Source: Tupaia tana (lineage: Eukaryota; Chordata; Mammalia; Scandentia; Tupaiidae). From it: a stretch of DNA of 64,000 bases. The notes beneath the pieces are model-generated. The model worked only from the letters and a program-made list of their open reading frames with translations. It was not told the DNA's origin and ran no database searches. Both the position numbers and the translations under genes were made by a program. The stretch covers positions 97,427,501 to 97,491,500 of the forward strand of contig JAKSZU010000007.1 of assembly GCA_026018925.1 (NCBI GenBank), in the 5' to 3' direction. Position 1 is the first letter of the stretch. Each line of letters opens with the position of its first letter. Shown here one piece after another: positions 1 through 10,724 of the stretch.

Positions 1-954
1 ACAATCCCGGCTTCTTCCACTCTAGCCCACCCTGAAACGCCCCTGTTTCGGTGGGTGGCGAAGAAACATGGTGTTTCTCTGAATTTCTTTGTTCTGGGTG
101 GAGTCCTGCTTCGATTCTACTGCCTCTGGGTCACGTACTCCACGTCCTGCTGAGATTTGGCACCCAGCTGCCCGACGAAGTGTATCGTACCATAGTCAAA
201 GGTGTCACATCAGTACTACCTGGGTCCCCTCCTGTTTGTTCCCAGAGCGTGAGCGATGGGGAGCTGCAGAGAGAACGCTCCGGGCGCCTGAACTCACCTC
301 GCCTCAGCACCCGGAGTTCGGTCGCTGTGTCTGCTGCAGGGCCAGGCGGCCAGGGTCAATCACACCGCTGGTCCCCATCCTGCTGCCAATGCTGCCACGC
401 ATGTGAAGGAGGCTGACTGATACTTTCTCTGTGGGTCTGTGAGGCTGAGAGTCAACACCCAGGAAGCCCCTGTATGTGGGGACACACAGGTGCTTGTCAT
501 CATCAAGAGTACCCTAACATGTCAGGCTCAACTTTCGTCACGCCCCTCCCGTGCCAAGTCCTTGCTGAGTAGAAACTGCAGTTCCAATTGCTCCTGACAC
601 CGAGCCACTGTGCGTGCTGTTCTTCCCACCTGTTCCAAATCTTCACCCAACTCTGTCACCGACTGACTCCTAGTCAACATTTGGATTCTCAACATTCATT
701 CGAAATTCAACCATTAGCTATTGAACACCAAGGTTCTGCTCTACAGGCTGCAGATTCACCAGGGAACAAAGCAGACCCAAGACCAGCCATGTGCTCCCCA
801 AACTGGCCACGTAATTATCGGCACGCTCATCCTCGTCCTCGTCCCCTGGAAAGTACACCCCCAGGAGTGAGAGCCATACCTTTTTTGAAAACACAGCATG
901 GAGCGAAGATCTGACACAGAGTAGGTGCTCAGTTAACACAGGACAAGGACAATT
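1..954. other. Unrecognised sequence
   Basis: Mixed-composition sequence. Open frames such as 51-416 on the plus strand lack any domain I recognise and overlap one another. Positions about 911-940 (CACAGAGTAGGTGCTCAG) resemble the tail of a MIR or L2 copy, too short to call firmly. Confidence 0.5.
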
Positions 955-970
955 AAGAAGACATGAGGAG

Positions 971-1233
971 GGAACCAGCAGTTAGCGTAATGGCTATGTC
1001 GCTGGACTCCCACGTAGTCGACCGCAGTTCACATCCCGGACCCGGTGGCTTGAAACTCACGCCGGGTGCGTGTGCGTGCGTGCCCAAGATCCCGAGAGGA
1101 GAATGAAGGAGAAGGGATTGCGGCGTGACCATCCCCCCTGGGGGGTGATTTCTCGCTTTCTGCCTCTACGTCTCTGTCTGTCTGGCGAGCGCACGCGCCC
1201 TATAGCGAAAAACTTCTCCAAAAAAAAAAAAAA
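971..1233 (+). mobile_element. tRNA-derived SINE, young full-length copy
   Basis: The head carries an A-box-like TAGCGTAATGG and a B-box-like GTTCACATCC, followed by the family body and an A tail. It is flanked by an exact 16-bp target duplication (AAGAAGACATGAGGAG at 955-970 and again at 1234-1249), which fixes both ends. Many CpGs survive, so the copy is recent. The ends and duplication imply L1-mediated insertion, as is usual for SINEs. Confidence 0.93.
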
Positions 1234-1249
1234 AAGAAGACATGAGGAG

Positions 1250-2361
1250 ACGTGGAAAGGGGCTGGGACAGTGCATGGGTGTGTTACTAGACCATGATTA
1301 AACAGTAGCCCGAGGGGAGACTATTCAGGTCAGAACTGACTGAACCCCAGAACACTCCTGCTCTTCACTATAGACTTATTCTCAAAAATCACAAAGAGAA
1401 TATTTATCTATTTGAGTTCTAGGTGCAAGTTTAGATTTCTCCTGAATGTTACCATAGGGAGAAAATTCTTCACAGGGGATGTTTGCTAGGAAGCAGGAGA
1501 GAAAACAGGACGGGATCGTCTCCCAGGGACAGAGGTGGAGGCTGACGGATCTCCCAAGTGATTTTTAAGACTGGTTAAGAGGATGGCGCTTGTGGAAGAG
1601 GAGCATGAGAGACTATCAAGCAAAGAGAAGGAAACCTACAAAGTAGAAGAAAGAAATGCTGAAAACAAAGCACATCGGGGACAGACACTGAGTGAAAGTG
1701 CAAGAAAACAGAAACAACCCAAGCAGTGTCTCCTCGGTCACGTGAGGTCACTGCATTTGACCAGCTCAGCAGCTCTGCTCCCTACAGGAGCTGCCCTTCC
1801 CATTTCAGTGGAATGGAAGGAGGTGCACACTTCTCTAACGCTCACGCAGTCGGGAGTTCAGTCCCTCTGGTTTATCATCTAGAACTTCCCACAGACAAAG
1901 AAGATAAGATAAAAAATCAAAGGTAAGAAAGAAGAGTGAGTGGAGCTCAGTGAGTGGGAAACACAGAGAAGAGGAACAACTCGGAGACACACAGTGGCTC
2001 CAGGCTCACTCAGCCTTTTCGAGACATGGGCTCCTGACACCCACGGACACCGCGAGGTGAGGTAGCAAAGTGGGAGAAATCTCGATACTGGGACTGGTGA
2101 GCAGTGAGGGCGTCACTGGTCCCTTGTCTAGGCATCCCTAGGTGTGAAGAGCTGTTAGTGAGCTATTACAGAGATGGGGAAGGGAGAATAGCCCAGGGAA
2201 TGGCCATCCTGGAAAGTGACCCAAGGGCAAGGGCAGGAACACAAGCCCCAGTGAGCTCTGAGGCCCTAAGAGAAGGCAGCTCGATGGGAGCTGCGAACTT
2301 ACGGGCTCTGGCAGAAGGCAGCGGGCACCCAGCTGTGGAGTGCGGCTGAGATGCTGTGCTC
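1250..2361. other. Unrecognised sequence
   Basis: No repeat family or exon is recognised. The stretch 1583-1720 is purine-rich and leaves a 99-codon frame open, with no domain. The rest is ordinary single-copy-looking DNA. Confidence 0.45.
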
Positions 2362-2518
2362 TGCAGGCAGACGCTGTCTGGGAGGCCCAGGTTCCACTCC
2401 TGGTCCACCCGAAAGGCACTGTGGCATGTGCTCATAGTCCCAGTGACTAGGGAGGCTGAGGCAGGACTGCGAGCTCAAGGCTGGCCTGGGCAATGCAGTG
2501 ACAGTTTGTCTACAAAGG
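2362..2518 (+). mobile_element. 7SL-derived SINE monomer with a tRNA-like leader
   Basis: Positions about 2415-2518 match the Alu domain of 7SL RNA: GTCCCAGTGACTAGGGAGG is followed by CTGAGGCAGGA, then CTGGCCTGGGCAA and a TCTACAAAG end. The preceding 50 bases contain GGTTCCACTCCTGG, close to an RNA polymerase III B box (GGTTCNANTCC), so this may be a tRNA/7SL chimera. Such fusions are known in tree-shrew Tu SINEs; placing this copy in that class is inference. Considerably diverged. Confidence 0.75.
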
Positions 2519-2768
2519 GCTGGCTCCATGGCACAGTGTACATGGGCTGCTCAGGGGAAGCCAGGTCCTACATAGTGACTGCTGTTCAAATCCTTGGCCT
2601 GATCAGCCTGAATCTCACCTGGCATGCCCAGGTCTGGTGGGCAGGAAGACTGGAGGACGGGACCACAGTATGACCAGACGCAGGGAGGGCGCTTCTCTCT
2701 CTCGCTCTCACTCTCACATGCACACACATATGCTCTACCATGATATAAGAAAATAAATTTGTTTTAAG
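2519..2768 (+). mobile_element. Old tRNA-derived SINE
   Basis: A B-box-like GTTCAAATCC lies near 2584. The family body follows, then a CT-rich block at 2694-2715 and an AT-rich tail ending AAATAAATTTG. It lies directly between two 7SL-derived monomers and is clearly older than the 971 copy. Confidence 0.65.
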
Positions 2769-2780
2769 AAGAGCTGGACA

Positions 2781-2958
2781 GGGGCCAGCAGGTGGCGTGG
2801 CGGCTGCTAAGGACACTAAACTCCCACATGGCCAACAACAGTTTGAGTCCCATTACTGGTGACTTCTTTTCTCACTTTTTCTCTCTCTCCCTCTCTGGTA
2901 AAATGTAAATAAAGAAAGAAATAAAATTAAATAAAATAATTCTTAAAAAAAAAAAAAA
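2781..2958 (+). mobile_element. Short-type tRNA SINE
   Basis: It begins GGGGCCAGCAGGTGGCGTGG and has the tRNA-like head joined early to a CT-rich block and an A/T tail, lacking the long middle of the dominant family. GAAGAGCTGG occurs just before it and again at about 2973, a target duplication placing the insertion at the front edge of the second 7SL monomer. Confidence 0.8.
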
Positions 2959-2976
2959 AAGAAGAAGAAGAAGAAG

Positions 2977-3060
2977 AGCTGGGCATAGTGGTACATGCTT
3001 GGAGTCCCAGCTGGGAAGCTGAGGCCGGAGAATCACAACAGAGAGAAACTGCATTAAAAG
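2977..3060 (+). mobile_element. 7SL-derived SINE monomer, second copy
   Basis: GAGCTGGGCATAGTGGTACA followed by GGAGTCCCAGCTGGGAAGCT and GAGGCCGGAGAATCAC follows the 5' Alu domain of 7SL RNA. The match decays after about 3045 into an A-rich tail running to about 3115. It is 3' truncated or strongly diverged relative to Alu and B1 monomers. Confidence 0.75.
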
Positions 3061-3195
3061 AAAGAAAAAAAAAGAAAAGAAATAAGAGAAGAGAAGAGGA
3101 GAGAAAAAAAATAATGGAGCCACACTGTTGATGGTGGAGAGAGAGAGATTGTGAAAAATACCTTATTCTCCAAAAAGATTAAATCAAGAAAGGAG

Positions 3196-3440
3196 GGATC
3201 AGCAGTTAACATAATGGCTATGTCGCTGAACTCCCATGTAGTTGACCACGGTTCGAGTCCCAGGCCCAGTGGCTTAAACTCACGCCGGGCGCGTGTGCAT
3301 GCGTGCCCAAGATCCCGAGAGGAGAATGGAGGAGAAGGGATTGCTGCCTGGCCATCCCCCCCAGGGCATGATTTCTCGCTTTCTGTCTCTCTGTGTCTTT
3401 GTCTTTCTGGCAAGCGCACGTGCCCTATAGCAAAAACCTC
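3196..3440 (+). mobile_element. tRNA-derived SINE with expanded tail
   Basis: Full-length body from GGATCAGCAG to CCCTATAGCAAAAACCTCTC. AAGAAAGGA precedes the element and recurs at about 3585, after the tail repeat, so the whole microsatellite 3441-3584 belongs to the insertion. Confidence 0.9.
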
Positions 3441-3584
3441 TCAGAAAAGAAAGAAAAGAGAAGAGAAGAGAAGAGAAGAGAAGAGAAGAGAAGAGAAGAG
3501 AAGAGAAGAGAAAAGAAAAGAAAAGAAAAGAAAAGAAAAGAAAAGAAAAGAAAAGAAAAGAAAAGAAAAAGAAAGAATAAAAAA
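3441..3584 (+). repeat. (GAAGA)n then (GAAAA)n microsatellite
   Basis: The A tail of the preceding SINE has become a pentanucleotide array. The first half is AGAAG units and the second half AAAAG units, with a sharp switch near 3511. The lysine/glutamate-rich frame through it is not coding. Confidence 0.95.
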
Positions 3585-3592
3585 AGAAAGGA

Positions 3593-5469
3593 CAAAACTA
3601 CAGGGGGAAAAGGAGAGACTTGACTATTTCTTCAGAAGGTAGAAGTGGAAGAGGAAGCATTTTTGTAAGTGTGCGGAGGCTTACACAGGGAGGATGTCTG
3701 TTGACTACAGTGTCCGCAGTCTCACATGTACTCCAGTCTGCAGCACCATGCAGGCATCCCGAATCCTTGTGGTCGCTGAGACAATAGCACAGAACCTTCA
3801 GCCCTGGAAGAATCAGGATGGGAGGGGCGGCTGGGAGAGGACTGCAACAGCGATGCAGCCGGATGTGCTTCACTGTGGCACAAAGCCGGCAAGTGCCACT
3901 CTGGGGAGGCCTGGAGAGGACCTGCAAGGGAGGGTGACATTTCTCTCTGAGCTGCACTTTACAATAGCCGTTTTCCAAGCAGACCAGAGAGAAGCTGACA
4001 TTTCCAGTCATGGGAGTGGACTAGCGTAGAGACAGAAAGCCCAGGGCCCTGCTGACTAGGGACCTGCAGTAATCAGCAAGGCTCAGGCTCAGGGTGGGGT
4101 CAGTGTGCTAAAGGCCCTCACGCTATTCCAAAGGGCTATTGGAGACTCTGAAGCAGGAAAGCGCTGGGGACATTTGAACTGAGACCAGTACTGAAGTGTT
4201 GACTCCAGTTTAAGGCAGGAAGGGCGGGAACGGGACACGGCACTTTCATCGCAAGTCTTGGTCTCAGGCGCACTTTCACGTTTACTGCCTCAGCTCTCAG
4301 CTGGGTGAGGAAAGACCGCGTTATTTTCACAGGGCCACAGGCCCCCTGGTGCAGCTCTGCGGGCAGGGGCGGTCCACCCACACACTCACCCGCAGGGACC
4401 CTGGGCGGATCGCAGGCAGGCAGGGGTCCCCCTCCTGGATGGCAGCCCACCACCTGCCCACCCAGGAAAGAGCAGAGGAGGCCTCGTTCCTACCCAGTGC
4501 ATGGCTGCCAATAACGAGAAAGGGCGGTGGGAATCAGAGAAGCCAACCAGAGCCCGGCTTCGGTGACCCAGACAAGGACGGAAAGGGCAGCCCTCACCTG
4601 GTGGGCGTGGGCGCTGCGGATCCTCAGCCTCAGCCAGAGCCTCGCCCTCAGCAGGCAGCTCCCTGCCCACTCGCTCTGACTGCACAGTGGGTTCTGCTGC
4701 CTTTCCCGAGAACCGGCCTGGGCGGCTGCAAGCCCTGGGGAAGGAGGAAAATGCCCGCGCTGAGGCGGAAGGGCGGCAGAGGTCCAACCCCAGAGTTCGC
4801 TTGCTTGCAGAGACAGGCGAGACATGCTCTTCAACTCATTTGGGTGGGCCTCTTTTCCGAGGAAACAAAGAGGCCCCAGAACCTCCCGAGTGAGGGGAAG
4901 AATGATTTCCAGATAGCCAAGTGGAATGGCCTTCTGACCGCATGAGCCGCCTGTCCCTGGCACTCTTCCCTTATGGCTGGCGGGTGGCCTGAGGTTCGCA
5001 GAGCAGAAAGCAAGCCTCTGGGGACTGAGACGTGCACATGCCAGCGTTTTCACAAATGCTCAGTTAATTGTTTTCTGTGATGCTTCTCCTGAGACAGGAA
5101 CTGAGAGCACCAAGCAGGGAGAGCCAGCCCCTCCCGCGGGGTCCCATTGGAGACCTGGTGACTACACACGTGGGCCAAGATCCAGCCCACAGGACGTGGA
5201 CAGATCCGGCCCATGGCTGGAGGAATGCCGCTGAGCCTGGGAAAGCAGGGAAGAAAGAGGACACTCTCATAGGCAAAGCCAGAGAGCTTATAGTAGTATG
5301 AGAGACTCAGCATTTCTTACAATGATACTAAGGAAATAGCGGACAGAGGCCTGAGTTCACTAGAGATCTGGATTCTGTCACTGGGGATAATTTAGTAACT
5401 GAAAGCCTCAACATTCCAGTATGAAATTGGGGATGAGTTACTGCAGATAGTGGCATGTGCGGTGGGTTC
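3593..5469. other. Unrecognised, partly GC-rich sequence
   Basis: No repeat or exon is recognised. Positions 4300-5050 are GC-rich and leave long frames open on both strands at once (198 codons at 4349-4945 plus, 187 codons at 4490-5053 minus). That pattern reflects base composition. Neither product shows a domain or signal peptide I recognise. Confidence 0.45.
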
Positions 5470-5479
5470 CAAAACAGTA

Positions 5480-6578
5480 CATATTCACAGAGCTGAGACG
5501 GGGCTTCACTACAGTCCAGGCCAACGTGTGAATTCCCCACAGGTGCACAGAGCTGAGATGGCCCTCACTGCAGTCCAGGCCAGTATACGTGTTCCCTGCA
5601 GGTGCACAGAGCTGAGACGGGGCCTCACTAGAGTCCAGGCCAGCATGCGTGTTCCCCGCAGATGCACAGAGCTGAGACGGCCCTCACTACAGTCCAGGCC
5701 AGCGTGCATGTTCCCCGCAGGTGCACAGAGCTGAGAGGGGGCCTCACTACAGTCCAGGCCAGCGTGCGTGTTCCCCGCAGGTGCACAGAGCTGAGGCGGG
5801 GCCTCACTACAGTCCAGGCCAGCGTGCGTGTTCCCCGCAGGTGCACAGAGCTGATATGGCCCTCACTACAGTCCAGGCCAGCATGTGTGTTCCCCACAGG
5901 TGCACAGAGCTGAGACGGGGCCCTTACTCTACAGTCCAGGCCAGCGTGCGTGTTCCCCGCAGGTGCACAGAGCTGATACGGGGCCCTTACTACAGTCCAG
6001 GCCAGCGTGCGTGTTCCCCGCAGGTGCACAGAGCTGATACAGGCCCTCACTACAGTCCAGGCCAGCGTGCGTGTTCCCCGCAGGTGCACAGAGCTGATAT
6101 GGCCCTCACTACAGTCCAGGCCAGCGTGCGTGTTCCCCGCAGGTGCACAGAGCGGAGACGGGGCCCTCACTACAGTCCAGGCCAGCGTGCGTGTTCCCCG
6201 CAGGTGCACAGAGCTGAGACGTAGCCCTCACTACAGTCCAGGCCAGCGTGCATGTTCCCCGCAGGTGCACAGAGCTGAGACGTAGCCCTCACTACAGTCC
6301 AGGCCAGCGTGCATGTTCCCCGCAGGTGCACAGAGCTGAGACGGGGCCCTCACTACAGTCCAGGCCAGTGTGCGTGTTCCCTGCAGGTGCACAGAGCTGA
6401 GTCAGGGCCTCACTACAGTCCAGGCCAGTGTGCGTGTTCCCAGCAGGTGCATAGAGCTGAGATGGGACCCTTACTACAGTCCAGACCAGCGTGTGTGTTC
6501 CCTGCAGATGTACAGAGCTGAGACGGCCCTCACTCTACAGTCCAGGTTAGCCTGCATGTTCCCCGCAGGTGAACCCTT
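5480..6578 (+). repeat. Minisatellite, about 18 copies of a 57-63 bp unit
   Basis: Each unit reads roughly GTGCACAGAGCTGAGACGGG, then CCCTCACTACAGTCCAGGCC, then AGCGTGCGTGTTCCCCGCAG. Central copies are over 90% alike by eye, and the edges (5480-5660, 6450-6578) are more diverged, as expected from unequal exchange within the array. Unit length varies by a few bases, so no single frame persists, yet several frames on both strands stay open for 60-190 codons. About 16 of the 18 units carry CAGGTG. There are no spacers and no link to a neighbouring gene. Confidence 0.95.
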
Positions 6579-6869
6579 TGACAAGTGTGTCTCTTTGGGG
6601 CCTGTGGCTCTCTCTGGTTGAGGTCAGCTCTTGCCAATAGTTCATCAAATCTGAGAGTTATAGCTATGCACAGTGTAGCTCGGCCAGACACTCTGTTTTT
6701 GTTGCGTTAGGACGGCTCAGAGGATATGTTCCTCTGCATGAATATGCTCACCAAATGGGCTCTTAGCTGTCCACAGACTAGAACTGTAGAGGCTGGTTCT
6801 ACTGCTGAATCTGCTCTGGGATTGGATTCAGTCGAAAATAAGTCAATTTCGAGTTACCTTTGACAGAGT

Positions 6870-7070
6870 AGGACGTGTTCACCTGAGAAAGACAGGGAGA
6901 CAGAGAGAGGAAGAGGGAGAAAGCTCTGCCTGTGAGGAGTGGTCACGCCACAATCCCGTCTCCTTTCCCTCTCCATCCTGTGAGATTTGGCACGCACACA
7001 TGCTCAGCATGCTTCTCATGGGCTGCTTTAGCCACCAGACCACAGTCATTCTCGATGCTTCCACTAAGGG
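6870..7070 (-). mobile_element. Old tRNA-derived SINE, reverse
   Basis: On the minus strand this keeps the family order: a head remnant near 7025-7065, the CACAATCCC-type middle block (6950-6960), the CT-rich block (6890-6930 as its complement), and the CACC-G-AGA tail block. The B box is poorly preserved and the ends are approximate. Confidence 0.6.
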
Positions 7071-7193
7071 TCCGCTTTATCAACAATGACAGTAATAACA
7101 TGCTAAGTTAATTTTGCATTAAGATCTACGATCTAAGTAAGTGCCAGTAAGAAAACCAAGATACTGAGCTGCTGATTTAAGGATGTATTACTA

Positions 7194-7272
7194 TTCGGTC
7201 GTTGGAAAAGTCATGATGCATTTTACATAGAAAAACATAGAAAAATATGTCATGACTTTTCCAACTACCCAA
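7194..7272. mobile_element. 79-bp mariner-like MITE, near-perfect palindrome
   Basis: The two halves are inverted copies: GTTGGAAAAGTCATGA from 7201 and TCATGACTTTTCCAAC ending at 7266. TA dinucleotides flank it at 7192-7193 and 7273-7274, the target choice of Tc1/mariner elements. Size and structure resemble human MADE1 (80 bp), but the terminal sequence differs. It has no coding capacity. The same family is nested in another element at 55097-55172. Confidence 0.85.
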
Positions 7273-7569
7273 TAATTCTCCTTGAAATCAAGAATGTTCA
7301 AAGAGAATGAAAACTTCCTAAGAAAAGAAGTTGAATTTTAAAAGGCATGGAAATCATAAAGTGAAAAAGATGAGTAGCTGGATTGTGAACACCTAAGGAA
7401 ATTTGTAAATACATTCCAATAAGATGTTGACTGAGAGAAAAAGAGTACAAGATTGCAAGTATCAACAACAGGAAAAAACATGACTGCACAAGAAGGAACG
7501 TACCATCGGGGAACACGGGGCCAGGGAGGAAGCAGTATTGGCATAGTCAACTTCAAAAATTTGACTAGT

Positions 7570-7812
7570 GGGTCAGACCTGGGGCCTGGTGGGGAAGGGA
7601 GTCGGAGCCCACATGGCTTATCACATGGTTCAAATCCCAGCCCTGGCAGCTTCACAAAACACGTCAGGCACAAGTACACACGCATGCCCAAGGTCCAACA
7701 AGAAAGAGAAGCCAAGAATGGATTAGCACATCAGGCTCTGGTGGGGTGCTTCTCTCTCCTCCACTCTCTTTCTTTCTTTCTCAGTGTGCACATGCTCTCT
7801 GTTAAAAAAGTT
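7570..7812 (+). mobile_element. Old tRNA-derived SINE
   Basis: A B-box-like GGTTCAAATCCC lies at about 7628-7639. The middle GCATGCCCAAGGTCC and a CT-rich block at 7746-7782 follow in family order, ending in GTGCACATGCTCTCT. It is strongly diverged and lacks a clear target duplication. Confidence 0.65.
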
Positions 7813-8259
7813 GTTTTGATCAAACATTAAATATAAGAGATGAAATAAAAGATGGTAAAAAAGTCTGAGTGGGAGGGAAATAAAGGAAAAAGATTGGACT
7901 CAGTTTTCCTTAAACAAACAGAAATTTTAAATAAAATATTAAGCAATTATAATGTCTATTTTTTAAGTGTTTTATTCTGTTTTGAATTTTAACCAGAAGG
8001 CAACCAGATCTGTCTGGGAAAGAACAACTGACCAGAAAGCTCTATTGGAAAAGGAGTTCACCACAGCTCTGAAATTAGTACAGGGCTATTTGCATACAGA
8101 GCGCACGTCAATAATCAGTGGTAAAACTGTCTGGCGTGCTTTGTTTGAAAAAAAAAAAAAGAAAAGTCTTCAATGAGGCCTCCTTCCTCCTTCAGACATG
8201 TGTTGGGGCTTTTTGTGGCTGAATATTTCCATATTAACACACTAAGTTGCTCTTCCTTT

Positions 8260-8303
<44 letters not shown>

Positions 8304-9690
8304 GCCACAAGACAGACAAAATGTACCAAAGTCTCTACCACAGACATTCTCAGATGGTGCTAATAAAAAGAAGAAACCCAAAGCAGAATTGGTGGTCCAC
8401 ATTGTGAGCGTTGCAAAACATCATCGCAGACAGTGACGACCCGCAGCGTGCCTGGTGGCTCCGCGTCCTGAAATGCAGACGTCAGGCGGCTGTCTCAGCG
8501 ATGTGCGACGGGAGCTCCTGCCTAGTGTTGGGTGGTCTCGTGTGCTGCCTGGTGGTCTCGCTTCTGCTGCTATGACAGCACTCATGGTTTTGCGTAGTTC
8601 CCCGTCCTACACGGCGCTCTCTGGTCTCCTTTCAGGAATGCATGACAAGTCGTAAAAGACAGACTACCGAGACACGAGGCCACAGTGTTCCAGACATATT
8701 CTCGGTGGTGACAGTTCCAAATCAAGCTGGCCACGGTGCGTAAGTCAAAGCACTTTTCTAAGCAGTGGTTCAAAATACAGTCTTAGATCTGGAAGATCAA
8801 ACTGGGCTCTCCTGGCCTCTCCCACCGTTGCTGGTAACAAATATTCAGCCACTGGGCCACAGCTAACCGCCGGGGAGAGCCGACCTAGGAGAGATTCCAG
8901 CTCTCTTTCCCAGATGCAAAGAACTCATCTGGCTAGAGAAAATTCACTACCTTCTAATGAGCACAGGCAGATCATTTTACAGACTTTCTTGCCTCACGCT
9001 TCGGGATTCATTTCCTAGGTCCCACAAAAGGTAGCAGGGGAAGGCTCACAGCTGCACAGGGTGTCCACACGCGTTCTGTGCGGAGGGTCTGAGCGGCACA
9101 TACCCCAAGTTAATCCAGGCAGCTACTCCCTTTTAACTCTGAAGAGTACATTAGAGCATTCTTCAGCATAAGCTGACCCGTGATTCTGTATTTGTGAGAT
9201 AATCAGACCAAGGATTTAGTCTCAGAAGACTTTGGGGGACCGCTGGCTGGGCTGAGTTTGGGGAGCTCGGTGCTACTCTCCATAAACCACACATCCCAGG
9301 GAGCCGCCTGCAGCGTCTTTCCACATCCCCTGCTTCTGTTACGCACAGCCATCTCGCTGCAGGTGGCCTTGTACCGTGGTTACGTTTCCATAGACATGTG
9401 TCTGTTGAACAAACACAAACTGAGTCCCCATTAAGCCCTTTAAAATTTAGGGAAAGTTTCCAAAAAGGATTGACCCTCGAGCTGGCGATTCTTGGTGTTC
9501 CCTTAAGACATGCCTGGTACCGAGCCCCACAGGCTAGAGTACTCGCTGTACTTCCCCTTCACTGTCAGTTTCGAAAGCCGATACAGACCTACTCACTGAG
9601 GCCCCTGCCAGCACTGGCCCAAGGGTGCCTACCCGCAATGGCCCCACTGGAGGGGAGAGCGTGATTACAAAGGTGAGTTAAAGGCTGCGC
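7813..9690. other. Unrecognised sequence with homopolymers
   Basis: It contains an A run near 8147-8160 and 41 T at 8262-8302. The T run would suit the tail of a reverse-strand retroposon, but the 400 bases after it match no family I recognise. No exon or domain is seen in 8303-9690. Confidence 0.4.
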
Positions 9691-9699
9691 CTCCCCTCA

Positions 9700-9770
9700 A
9701 GGTCTTTCTGGTTCAGCACACAGCTGGGGACACGGTATATGCTCAATAAATGCTGGCTGGTGAGTTAATT
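9700..9770 (+). mobile_element. L2 or MIR tail fragment
   Basis: CAGCTGGGGACACGGTATATG, with the following CTCAATAAATGCTGGCTGG, resembles the 3' end shared by L2 and MIR copies. It is too short to choose between them. Confidence 0.4.
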
Positions 9771-10239
9771 CTCTGTTACTTTTCCTCAGGTGGAAAAAAA
9801 AAAAAAAAAGGCTACCAAAATGGGTATATACCAGCAAAGCCAGTTACTGCTTTATTTGTTCTTTATTGGTGAGACAAAATGTCAACACCTTCCTCCCCTT
9901 GCTGAGGATCTCAAGAATTCACTAACAAAACGAGATCAAAGCACAAGAATTGCTCACCACAACTACGATATGGAAGCCAAAGAGGGACACAGAGTCTTAC
10001 ATCAGGAAAGGGGATTGAAAATAGAACCATCCTGGATCATCCGAAGTGCTTGGTTTTTAGTACTTCTGGTCTCCAAAAAAAAGCAGAATCATACAGTTTA
10101 ATCCCTGAGATTTGCCAGCTGGGCCTAGAGAATCTTATGAGAAAACAACAAATAGGAAAGCACTTTGAAAATTGTATAGCCCACAGTGCAAAGAGAGGGC
10201 TAGAAACAGAATATGTATTTCTGCATTTAAAATAAACCA

Positions 10240-10432
10240 CTGTGCCTGCCCTGTAGTGCAGTGGTTAAACTGTGCACATGGAGCCATGTCCCACATGGCC
10301 GACCGCAGCTCAAATCTGGATCCCTCAGCGGCTCGAGAAACACACTGGGCATGTTTGCCTGCCCCACATCCTGGACAAATGAAGAAACTAAAGGAAAAGG
10401 ATTGTGGTATAACCAGGTCCCATTGGATGGTG

Positions 10433-10481
<49 letters not shown>

Positions 10482-10515
10482 GTGAATTACATCCTCTGGT
10501 AATAATTTTTTAAAA
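10240..10515 (+). mobile_element. Old tRNA-derived SINE with (CT)n expansion
   Basis: Head with GTAGTGCAGTGGTTAAA (A-box region) and CCGACCGCAGCTCAAATC (B-box region), then the family middle. The CT-rich part has become an almost pure (CT)n run at 10435-10477. The tail is ATTTTTTAAAAAT. Confidence 0.75.
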
Positions 10516-10724
10516 ATCGTGAACTAATTTGGAAAGTGTATACTCTCCAAATAATGATTTGAGGCCTTCCCCAATTTATGTACACTCTTTTTTATTGGGT
10601 AGCTTAAAGCATGAGATCTACTGTGAAGTCAAAACCAAAAAGCATGAGCGGGCAGCAGCAGAAGACGGGAGAGCTGAGTGTTGGAAGAGGGAAGGGGCAG
10701 TACAGTCTCAGGAGCTTACTCAGC

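Noticed and set aside
971-1045. tRNA gene in the SINE head
   Set aside because: A and B boxes are present, but the acceptor and anticodon stems do not pair and it is attached to a SINE body. The same applies to the other SINE heads.
3151-3642. 163-codon lysine/glutamate-rich open frame
   Set aside because: It runs through a SINE and its pentanucleotide tail. The charged repeats are translated microsatellite.
4349-5053. Overlapping 187- and 198-codon frames on opposite strands
   Set aside because: Open because of GC-rich, stop-poor composition. No domain, coding periodicity or splice context could be recognised by eye.
5628-6209. 193-codon repetitive protein (GTRTLAWTVV repeats)
   Set aside because: Antisense translation of the minisatellite. 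Other frames are equally open and units change frame.
5480-6578. CRISPR-like array or immunoglobulin switch region
   Set aside because: Units are directly adjacent with no spacers, and the host is a mammal. GAGCTGAG words are present, but the GGGGT-rich switch pattern and neighbouring constant-region exons are missing.
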